The notes beneath the pieces are model-generated. The model had not been told where the DNA came from. It saw nothing but the letters and a program-made list of their open reading frames with translations, and did no database searches. Source: Oscheius sp. JU75 (lineage: Eukaryota; Nematoda; Chromadorea; Rhabditida; Rhabditidae). Taken from it: a DNA stretch of 64,000 nucleotides. Position numbers and translations under genes: made by a program. Of this stretch, positions 1 through 9,074 are shown in pieces. The stretch's first letter is position 1; every line of letters begins with the position of its first letter. The DNA lies in contig JASJZC010000007.1 in NCBI GenBank assembly GCA_037178855.1, positions 7,378,001-7,442,000 on the forward strand, given 5' to 3'.

Positions 1-16
1 GAATTGTTCCACTTAC

Positions 17-507
17 AACGAGAGACACTCCTTGTGTTCTCTTAGTGACATACGCATTGAGAACTGCGGTTTTGTACTTCTGCCCATGCTGCTCGGTAAA
101 GAGACAAATAGTTCTCTTACTCTTTTTGTTTTTGAAGCGCAGAGTACAAAGACTAGAACATTCTTGTTTATGGATGGATAATGTCAAAAAGCCGAAAAAT
201 CGAGGTACTGACCCTGAAAATTTGAGAACTCTGGCAAGTCTCTGATTCTTCTACGGACTTCTGAAAGAATATCCGAAAGTAGTGGAGATGCTTTTTGTGG
301 CATACACGACTGTAGCTTTCTCGTCGAGAATCAAGCAGATATGGTCCATCGCCTGTTGACAGTCATTTTTTCCGCTCATTGGATCACTTACCCGTAGAGC
401 GGTGTTGCTAGGCATAGTAGGCTTAGTATTTTCACTGGGCCAGCGAAGCTGACGCAGAAAGAGATATCCTGTGGTTGCTCTTATGAATGTTTCGTTTTTT
501 AATAAGT
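17..507 (-). CDS. Partial bHLH-PAS transcription-factor-like gene (helix 2 and PAS-A), runs off left edge
   Basis: Three exons join in consistent phase: 507-392, 352-259 and 213-17, with introns of about 39-45 nt and a GTAAGT donor at 16-11 leading off the window. The first exon has LLKNETFIRATTGYLFLRQL, which lines up with the second helix of HIF/SIM/NPAS bHLH proteins (pattern LxKxxxIRxTxxYLxxRxL). About 20 residues later MDHICLILDEKATVVYATKS resembles the start of a PAS-A fold (LDxxxxVxYxSxS), and the third exon has further PAS-like beta strands. The exon with the basic DNA-contacting region should lie upstream, before the neighbouring peroxidase gene ends, but I could not find it at 508-897. 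The gene may be truncated, have a very short first exon, or be another PAS protein. The family call is an inference from helix and strand patterns; the exon structure is seen directly. Confidence 0.45.
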
Positions 508-551
508 CTGACAAAACGCGTCTTCATCACTATTCATAAACTACAGTGTTT

Positions 552-632
552 ATTGTGTGATAGTGGCCTGTCTCCGATCGAAAAATGGACTGTTAGAAAG
601 CCAATATAGTTAATTGTGTGATAGTGGTCTGT
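552..632. repeat. Two direct copies of a ~20-bp motif
   Basis: The motif ATTGTGTGATAGTGGYCTGT occurs at 552-571 and again at about 613-632 with one transition, 61 bp apart. It lies in the 390-bp spacer (508-897) between the PAS-like exon and the 3' end of the peroxidase gene. I see no other feature in that spacer. A plus-strand open frame at 631-846 rich in Arg and Glu shows no splice support and was not called. Confidence 0.5.
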
Positions 633-928
633 GGATAGTGGGTGGAGAGACAACTTACAGCTTGACAACTTAAAGCTTGCACTTGACAGGGGCCTATTTA
701 GACAAAATAAAAGCTTTTCTTTGGAACCTAACTTCCTTATGGAAAGTAGGTACCGAGAGATAGAGAGATACAGAAAGGAGATCTCTAGACATCATGCGAG
801 AGAAGCTTCTAAACAAACCCTTCCAGGAGCCATCCTTTCTAACTAGAGTGTGCTTAGAATCAAAGCTTTGATAGGTTTTCAGTTACAGCAGGTTACTTCA
901 ACAATTCCATATCTTTATTAAACGATGC

Positions 929-3586
929 CTATCCACGTCCATCGTGTCCACCTCGTCCTCCGTGACCACCTCTTCCACCGTGTTTCTCTGAGCTCGACGA
1001 ACTACTGCTGCTGTGTTTCTTGCCTGAATACAGTGATGGGTGCAAGTACTTTTGTGAAATGCGAGTGTGGAAAGTGTGCAGTCGTTTATTATGTACTGGA
1101 GGTGCCAAGTTTGAAATGAGGATGACCGAAATCGACCACATTTCAATGAGGACAGAGGTCGTGCTAGTGTCTTCGTGGTGGTGGCTGATGTGGGTCAGTA
1201 GGAGGCGCACCATCAGTCATTGGGACGAACGGCCTCACGTCGACGTCAGGGATTGTTCCACAGGCAACACGCTTGCTGTTTCTGAATGTCTCATGTGCTT
1301 AAAAAATTTGAAGGAACTAACAGGTCGAAGATTTCTTCGTTGATAATTTGAACTGATGGGGAAACTTGGCAGAAGACCTTGGCCAAGTTTGTCTTTCTGA
1401 CAGCTGCGAGCTCTTCGGGTGTCAGAGATCTCGAGTTTCCGGTCTTGGTTTCGTAGAAGAAGCGATCTCCCTTCTTCAGAGCAGCAAACGTCTCGGCAAT
1501 AATGTAGGCTCCGGTTCTTCCAATCATGGCACCATTAGCTGGAGTCTCCATGAGAATTCCACTGTAGAGATCAATGTCCTCGACACTGCTGTAGACAGTC
1601 TTCAGAGCAGCAATGTTGGCAGCTGTCATTTGTCCACTCAAGTCATCGAAATTCTTGGCCACGGGGAGTCCAACTTTGGAGCGGTACTGGTTGTATGGAA
1701 AGAGTCCAATATCTCTTCCTCTCATGATGTTGACAGCTACAAGATCGACTCCAGTGGCAGGCTTACCGCGGATCTCAAAAAGCTGGTTACGGATAGGAAA
1801 TGAGAACTGCTTGTCAACGGCCATGGCAGGATGTTGGATCATACCTGTTAAACTTTATATAACCGCAAATTGTGTAAACAAACCATCAAGCATGGACTCA
1901 GTTCCTCCAGCTGTAGACTGGTAGAGTGATTCAGCGTAAAAGATGTTGGCTCCAAGATCGACGGACGTTGCAAGACTTTGGTTGGTGTTTGTGACTCTGG
2001 GAATATCCTTTCTGGCCTGAGAGTGACCAAAACGGAAAGCAGCGGCAGTGAACTCTGCAGTCAGCGATGGATTGACCTTTTCGTCGTATCCTGAAGCATA
2101 GTTTTTGTTATACATTCCATGAAATTACCGGTGAAGTATCCAGAAGTCAGGGGAGTGAGTCCAAACTCGGTCATTGTCTTTTGTCCCAAAAGCTTAGGAA
2201 GGTAGTCAGCATAAACATGATGCTGATATCTAGCAATGATCAGTCTCCTGGCTTCTTGATATGTTCTCTCGTCGTCCCAATCGGGACGGATAGCTCTCAT
2301 AGCCTTGGCAATTCGGTTGTGCTCTTTGATATAAACAGTGTGGAGAGGAATGAGTCCAGGGTGGAGAGAGTTACGGAAGTCACCGGCCAAGAAGCAGTAG
2401 TTGGGGTTCTTTGACTGGCAGTTCGTGTCCTGAAAAAAATTTCTAATGTGATAGAGAAACACTTACATTTTTGGCCTGAGGAGGAAGAACATAGCCGTTG
2501 TTGTACTCTAGAAGTTCTCCGTTTTTTTTGGAGCGAACGCTGGCAGCCACACATTCGTCAGATCCATAAACAACGGACAGGTCCAAGAAGTGGGTGTTTT
2601 GGTCAATCTGAGTCCTCTGTCCTAGTCCTTTCTGTCCGTTCAGGGATCGGGTAAGTCTGATGCAAGTCTTGGCTGGGAAATAAGTGTCTCCAGTTGGAAC
2701 AGTAATGGGAGCGCAGTTGTCAGACATGGCAGTAGAGTTGCAAAGAGAGCAGTCAAGAGTCTCTCCATTAGGTCCAACTGAACTTGGCTAAACCGAAATT
2801 TGATTAAAAAAGTATGAATGCAAACCATGAAGATGATATCGTGGGCGATGAACTGTCCGTACTGCATGTGAAGATGGTTGGTCATGAAGTCGAAGACTGG
2901 TGTTGTTCCCTCACTGTGAAGACGATTAGAGACGTCACGAGTAGATGGAATGGCTCCTCCATTGGCAGACGTGGAACGGATAGCTCCAATACCATCGGCG
3001 TAACTGGCCTTGCCAAGAAGGCGACGGATGGCTGTGACAGCCTTACCCCAATTCTTGTTGGGACGATTGTTACAGACCCCGGTGATGGAACGGATTCTCG
3101 AACTGAAGAACTTGTTTGCTAAAAAATACTCAAATGCTCACTGAATATCATTGGAGCAGTTGGTAGAATCCTTCTTACAGCCAGAGGATCCATCGGTGTT
3201 ACTTGGCTCATTGGAATATCTCTTTTTCCTGGCTCCACCGTTCATGCTGGCAATGACAGCTTCCATGTCGATGGATTCAAGTTGGGAAAGAATGTCTGCT
3301 CCGTACTTGCCCACCATGATCTTGGTCACCTCAGCCATGAGATCTCCTGTGATCTGTTCCATTTGGGAGTCGCCGTTGGCCTTCTGCGTCTGACTGGTTT
3401 CGCCATTTTCTTTGATTGTCAGAAGGTTTTTCGTTTTTGCAGCAAGGTTGATGTTTGCCTGCTTGATGGCAGCAACAACTTCTTGCTCGAGCTGGCTCAG
3501 AGCCACGCTGAAACAATACGTTTAGTCATAAAGAGGAAGAATAGAAACCAGGTACCGGCGAGGAGGGCAACGATCAGAAGCCGCAT
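929..3586 (-). CDS. Secreted animal heme peroxidase with Ser/Gly/His-rich C-terminal tail
   Basis: Nine exons (3586-3549, 3507-3179, 3118-2826, 2787-2467, 2429-2129, 2090-1884, 1844-1322, 1281-1211, 1023-929) give 725 residues. The protein starts with a signal peptide (MRLLIVALLAGTCVALS), then about 110 residues of propeptide, then a full peroxidase fold: RSITGVCNN near the start, the distal-heme GQFIAHD, calcium-loop region SVVYGSD, LAGDFR, the proximal RFGHS, and a terminal VACGTIP. It belongs to the cuticle/eggshell peroxidases (MLT-7, SKPO type), which use H2O2 to form tyrosine cross-links in secreted matrix. The last exon adds an unusual tail of eight Ser followed by Gly-Gly-Arg/His repeats. 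The exon 2/3 junction uses the GTAAGA donor at 3178; the other visible donor (CA/GTGAGC) would break the frame. A poly(A) signal lies at 919-914. Start chosen for the signal peptide. Confidence 0.9.
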
Positions 3587-4275
3587 CAGATGACTTTTGC
3601 CTATCTGACGACCTTTTTTAAACTAGAACTGTTTGCCCACCTTGGACAGGGGCAGAGTCAGCTACTCGCCCACGGCCAGCTGCGATAACCACATGGTGAA
3701 TTTGGAAAATGCAGAACTGTGATGAAAAAGAGAGAGTCACAGGCTTACGTCTAACATCAAAAATAGTTTGCATCATGAACAAACACATGTCGCTCGTAAA
3801 CAATGAGACAGTTTCAGATCAACTTTCTATGTTTGATAGCCGACGACGTTTAATAATATCATATCAATGGTTCTATAGAGAGAGGCCGTAGAATGTGTTT
3901 ATGCTAGAATGCCCAGGTGTATCGGCAGGTAAGTGAGAATGTTTAAAGGAGCATGCGCAAAGTGGCATTTTCGAATGGGCTAAATTCACAATGGAAACAA
4001 GAACTGTCCAAAGCTGCTATTGTTGGGTAGAAGCTGATACGTATTGAAGCTTTTTGCTCGAAGTTGCGGCTGTGAACATTATGTTTTTAAGATAACTTTT
4101 CCAGTTTAACTTCAGTTATTCCATGTAAAAAGTCTCCAAACATCAATCCCATCTATGTAATCGTCTTTTCATTTGAGTGTACTCAGCTTTACGTGCTGAC
4201 ATGACACCGCCAGTCACAACCAGGAACTCTCCAAGATCAAAAACGAGCAGATGCACAAGCTAGATATTTACCACT
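3587..4275. other. Intergenic, upstream of peroxidase and downstream of glyoxalase
   Basis: No coding exon recognised. A TTTAAAAAAG stretch about 30 bases upstream of the peroxidase ATG may serve as its TATA-like element. Short open frames here lack splice support or recognisable similarity. Confidence 0.5.
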
Positions 4276-4350
4276 TTTATTCTTATATGATTAGTCTACA
4301 ATGCAAATCTTGTTTCACAAGCCGTAATGTATGACAAGGACTGAACACTC

Positions 4351-5185
4351 TTAGCGAGCAACGTTGTTGCTGTTGAAGATCTCAATCCAGTAACCATCGG
4401 GATCTTCGATGAAGGCGAGTCCTTTCATCGAACCGTCGTTGGGCTTCTTGACAAACTTGACGCCGTGCTGTTCGAAACGCTCACATGCTTTGTCCACATC
4501 GGGCACATGGATTCCAATGTGACCTGCAACATATAACATTAAGAAGTGAGCTCAAGTTCCCTTCTGTTCTTTCAAGTAACGTCATTAACACCAACATAGA
4601 AAGTATCGTGTGTGGTTGTAACACTCGCCGTCTCACGAGAAATCATTTGACCTGATCCTTTTACACGCTATTTTTTAATAAGGTCTACCCTGTTCTAAAG
4701 GAAAACAAAAAGTAAAAAGACTAACCATATCCGCGAGGGTCCTTGTTTCCATTGTGATAGCTGAAGTTGGCGTCGTTCTCGGTACCCCAATTGCTAAACA
4801 AACCGTTTAAATGTACTTTAATAATACTTGCTGAGTCAATTCGACGGTGGCAATGGTGGAAAGAGCGTATCTGCGTGCTTCCAGGTCACCATCGGGAATT
4901 TCAGCTGCGTTCTTGTACCCAATAAAGAAGAGCGAGAACTTTCCAGCAGGAAAATCCATCTGTTTGAGGAGTCTGACGTAGAAAATTTAGTCAAAAACGA
5001 TGTTAGACAAACCTCATGCCAAGAACTTTAGTGTAGAACGGCAGACTCTTGCGAGGATCCTTGATTCGAAGCATAGTTTGCTGGAAATAGAAGCCTTGGG
5101 TCTCAGCTGGAGGCTCTCCAACTAGTTCCTTCACTTCAGACGCCTGGATCGGTTTAGGATCGGAATCCTTCCCTTTATCTGCCAT
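4351..5185 (-). CDS. GLO1: Glyoxalase I (lactoylglutathione lyase)
   Basis: Exons 5185-5013, 4972-4832, 4793-4726 and 4523-4351 encode 184 residues, the same length as human GLO1. The enzyme converts the hemithioacetal of methylglyoxal and glutathione to S-lactoylglutathione in the cytosol. All four metal ligands of the family are present in context: Gln in [13 protein letters not shown], Glu in VELTHNWGTEND, His in [13 protein letters not shown] and Glu in GYWIEI. Intron 2 is of the rare GC-AG type (exon end CA, then GCAAGTATT); only this junction restores VELTHNWG. Intron 3 is about 200 nt, the others about 40. A splice acceptor at 5212-5210 lies 24 bases before the ATG and may receive a spliced leader; an in-frame upstream extension cannot be excluded. 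Poly(A) signal at 4281-4276. Confidence 0.95.
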
Positions 5186-5405
5186 TTTGTTCACCAATTC
5201 ACGACGAGCCTGAAAATGAACGAAGGTAAATGCTAGCGAAGTTGTGAAAGAGTAACGGGAAGAAAGAACGATTGAACTCGGTTATTTTATACGAGAAAAG
5301 GGGCAAAATATAAACGATAAAACCGGTCGAAAGAAGTAAAATAACAACTATTTGTAGTTCATTAGTGTTTTATGATCGATTTGCGTCCGTTTCACAAAAA
5401 AAATC

Positions 5406-5860
5406 GGTAATACTTCGGCAGGCAACACGCATCATTCGAATTTTTTCGCGCGCAATTTCGTTTTTTGGCGCGGATTCAATTTTTCTTTTATTTTTTCAAG
5501 CTTTTCCCAGTTTTATCGCTCATTTCTGCTATTTTTCCGTATTTGTCTCGTTTTATCCTTCTTTTGTCCTCAACAAATGGTCTGCTATGCATCTAGAAAG
5601 ATAAATGTAGTAGCTACAGCCCGTTTTGAAACCCTTTTTTCGTATTTACAGACAATTCAAGAAGAGTGACGCGTTGTTTTGAAACGTTGTTTTACGGATA
5701 AACGGCAGAAATGACCGGCAATATACGGAAAAATAGCAGAATTGAGCTATAAAACTGGGAAAAGCTTGAAAAAATTGAAAAAGAAAAATAAAAAAATCCA
5801 AAAAGCGAAATTGCGCGCGAAAAAATTCGAATGATGCGTGTTGCCTGCCGAAGTATTACC
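5406..5860. mobile_element. Inverted-repeat MITE-like element, possibly Mutator type
   Basis: Two arms of about 138 bp (5406-5543 and 5723-5860) are near-perfect inverted copies, both starting GGTAATACTTCGGCAGGCAA, around a 180-bp unrelated centre. Identity is highest over the outer 55 bp and falls inward with a few small indels. The outer flanks are AAAAAAAATC on the left and AAAAAATC on the right, compatible with an 8-10 bp target-site duplication, which together with long terminal repeats is typical of Mutator-like non-autonomous elements. No transposase is encoded. The A-rich flank makes the duplication less certain. Confidence 0.7.
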
Positions 5861-6803
5861 AAAAAATCGATGAACAGCCCAAAATTGCAGCTGCATACTC
5901 AGCACTGGTCACGTCTTAGTTCCAGAAAGAGAAAAATGAAGGCACGATCAATAAATGCCTGGTATTCCCACTGAAACGAAAATAAGGAATCGCTTAAAGC
6001 TTAAATTGAAAAATCAGATAGCAAAACCTCTATCGAATGAGTGTCGAAAACAATAATAAGAATTGAAAGCACAACATGATAACAGAAGCTTTTCCGACGC
6101 ACAATTGCGTACCTGCAACGTTTCTGCCTGTATACCCGAGACAACAACAAAAAACAGAACATTGAGTCTTTGAAGGGAAAAGACAGGGACTACGCTGTTC
6201 TACCATCAAATACTAGCCTTGTCAGCATATGTTGCATCTTGAGTCAGCTCCGAAAGACATTTACGGATTTTAACCCGTGGGCAGCGCGGAGACCATTCTC
6301 ACTACACAACCCCACGAGAAACGGGAAAGAACGAAAACTACAAATTGGTTATCACTGTCGGCAAGAGCTCTATTCAATTTTTCACAAAGTCTGATTTAGA
6401 CCCATAAGACACCTAACGATCCATTTACCCGAACACCGGTTTTGTTGTTGGTATTTGTTTGGAATAGTATCTTGTCGGAGCAACCTCTTCTAAAAGAATT
6501 GACAACTTCGATAACGCCTCCAATAGACTAGCTAGGCCATGTTCTTAGTTCCCGTAGTACATCCAGCAATCCCCGACCTTTAACTTGCAATCGCCTTCGA
6601 TCTTGAGAACTCACTTTATTTTGACTGTAAGTTCATTTTTTGCTTGTCACAAGATACTCTAGCAGTATCGCAGAGCTAATATTCATTACGACAGACTGCA
6701 AAATCCTATTCATGCCTCCAGGTGCGACTTTTGCTCGCGCTGATATCCGTGCTCCACAGACAACTTTGTTGCATATCCTTGCAGTCTCTTCATGGCAAAA
6801 AAG
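5861..6803. other. Gene-free stretch between the inverted-repeat element and the Ly6 gene
   Basis: No exon with good splice sites and recognisable protein was found. Open frames such as 6170-6394 on plus carry no domain I recognise. Confidence 0.4.
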
Positions 6804-6864
6804 TTTATTATCACGTATTCTATGAAAGAAAGTATACAAAAGTACAGAAAACAGTGGCATTTGA

Positions 6865-7198
6865 TCAAAAAAAAGAAAGTAAACAGAGTAACGAAGATGA
6901 CACAGCGGTGTTGAGTGTTGCTCCGTTGCAAAAATCAGAATAACAGCAACACACAGTGAACGACATGACTGTTTCACAGCCGTTTATCTGGAAGCCACTA
7001 TTAATTCTGATTAGAACTAAGAACCTGGGGACATCTGTCAGAATCGACGTCGGAGAAAACGTATCCCCCATTTTCATTCGCTGACTTGACACAGTTCTGA
7101 GCATTATGAATAATTCCAACTTTGTCTCCATTGGTTTTGTAGCAGGAAAGCGAATTTAAAACTGGGAAAAACAGCAAGCCTAGCAGGAGGTTGGTCAT
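6865..7198 (-). CDS. Small secreted Ly6/ET-module protein with GPI-type C-terminus
   Basis: Two exons (7198-7025, 6987-6865; intron 37 nt) encode 98 residues. Residues 1-18 are a signal peptide (MTNLLLGLLFFPVLNSLS). The mature part has Cys at 19, 36, 56 and 62 and ends in the motif CCCYSDFCN, the hallmark of three-finger Ly6/uPAR-like proteins and of the nematode ET module. The last ~17 residues (AVSSSLLCLLSFF) are hydrophobic, as expected for a glycosylphosphatidylinositol attachment signal, so the product is probably held on the outer cell surface. Specific ligand unknown. Poly(A) signal at 6809-6804. Start chosen at the Met that begins the signal peptide; a longer frame upstream has no signal sequence. 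Confidence 0.8.
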
Positions 7199-7794
7199 AT
7201 GGAGAATGGCAAAACGGCAGTCTTCAGGCAGCTGATTCATCCACGCTCTCATTTCTGAACAACTGATTCCCGAAAACAGACAAGAAAGTTTCATTCCATA
7301 GGAAAACAAACAAGAAAATCCCGTTCCGTGCACTATTTCGTATCTTTGTCATGAAATCTGGACGAGTGGTAAATGACAAAACTTATCGATAGTTTATTAC
7401 AAAATATCTTACAATATTTTTTATCTAGTAAAACTCCTGAAGCTTTGGCAAACGCGTAGTCCCTAAAAATGGAGATTTTTCCCGGCTATATCTCGAAAGC
7501 AAAGGATTTCCAACCCATACATTTATATATATTCGGAATCAGCTCGATGAGTTTCTCTCTTTTGAGATTAATTTCATTTTGTCCCTTATGGAGAAAATAC
7601 TCGGTTTGTAAAGAAAAAAATCTATTCATTAACAGCCTGGCTACAATGCTTTGCAGATTTCATAGAAACTGTTCATTCATCCGGTGACCGTCACAGTACC
7701 AACTTTCGTAGGTGACCGTTTGTGTCACGTCAGCACGTAAAGCTTTAACAACTCTGTTGACTCTATTATACTGTAGTCGTCTTCTTCGTTTCTT

Positions 7795-8207
7795 AAAGGC
7801 ACAGTTACATTGCGGGTGTATGGATGTCCCCGGGAACGACTTTTGTAGTTGGGTCCCGTGACGAACTTCCCAGAAAATCAATCTTTTGCCTTTTTCTTAC
7901 ACACATTTCCATGACTTTAAATAGCTTTAATCAAAATGGCGAGGGTAATGAAAAAAGTTGAGGGAGCGCTGTTCTTTTCCCCATTTTCTTATTTTCTACA
8001 TTTATTTTTGATGCCGAAGTGGACGTATTCTGTTTCCTGAGGTAATTTTTTTCGATGCTGGGTTGATTAAACACACTTAGAAGTCAGGAAAATGTGTGTA
8101 AAGCACCGAAAAACGCGAAAGAATGATTTCCAGGAAAGTTCGTCGAAACTACAAAAGTCGTGTCCGAGGACGCCACACCCGCAATGTTATCGTCCCTTTA
8201 AAGGGAC
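7795..8207. mobile_element. Second inverted-repeat (MITE-like) element
   Basis: Arms of roughly 120-145 bp at 7795-7938 and 8062-8207 are diverged inverted copies sharing blocks such as CATTGCGGGTGT, CGACTTTTGTAGT and TTTACACACATTT. The right arm ends in CCCTTTAAAGGGAC, a palindromic tip common in terminal-inverted-repeat elements. It is unrelated in sequence to the element at 5406-5860 and looks older (more mismatches). No protein coding. Exact ends and target duplication could not be fixed by eye. Confidence 0.6.
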
Positions 8208-9046
8208 AAAAAAAATTGTGATGTCATCGCTGAACGTGGATTGTGTCGGCAGAGAACTGGCGAAAAATTCTTGATTACGTAAGTGACCTCCGACCAAGGG
8301 ATGAGGTGGCGGCGACCAAAGAGAAGACGGACCAATGAAGACTGAGAAAGGATTAAGGCGAGCTCCCTCACACGATCATTGCCCGAGTCTATCACGATAA
8401 TATCTTCAACTCACCTGAAACGAAAATATGTGTCTGTATCTTTCAAATACTTACCAAATCGAAAATCTTCGATTGAGTTTCATAATGCGGAGCATTTCGG
8501 CTCACCTCTGCCAATGCAGATGGATGTCGTCAAGATGATTCTTGGTATATCCTCGGAAGTTGTGGAGAATTCAAGATAAGGTAAGCATTTGAAAGAGTTT
8601 ATTTTAAATTTGAAAAAGAGCAAGTGAAAAGGAGAATTAACGACAAGGGCCTAGCTAGGGTAAAACCGGTAGTTTTGTAACAGTGTTGCTCTAACTATCT
8701 AGCAAAATAGGTAGAAAAAAAGTGAGGACACTTTTTGCTCCCGCTACGACCAATGCAAGTGAGGAGAGTCTCAGTACTCCGTCCAGTTCAAGTTTTCTCA
8801 AAAGATTCTTGGTGCAAACTGAATGTGGAGAATAAAGCGCGACGCCGCTTTCCCGTTAAAAAAGAGAGGTTCATAGGGCTGCAATGACAATAGAAGTTTT
8901 AGGATTTAAAAACTTAACATTATAAAGCGCGCTCCTCTGCGAAAACCTATAAGTCTTGGCAGCTCGCCAAACAGCTGAAATTTCCACAGACCCGCTCTCT
9001 TTTAGTCTTATACAGTCACAATTTCGTGATAATACGTGTTTAATTG
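8208..9046. other. Upstream region of NELF-A
   Basis: No gene recognised. Two AT-then-GC motifs, AATAAAGCGCGACGC near 8832 and TATAAAGCGCGCTCC near 8921, share the core TAAAGCGCG and could be promoter elements. A plus-strand frame at 8379-8579 overlaps this stretch but has no splice context. Confidence 0.35.
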
Positions 9047-9074
9047 CAGTTGCTCTAGGCGGCTGTGTGCCTTC

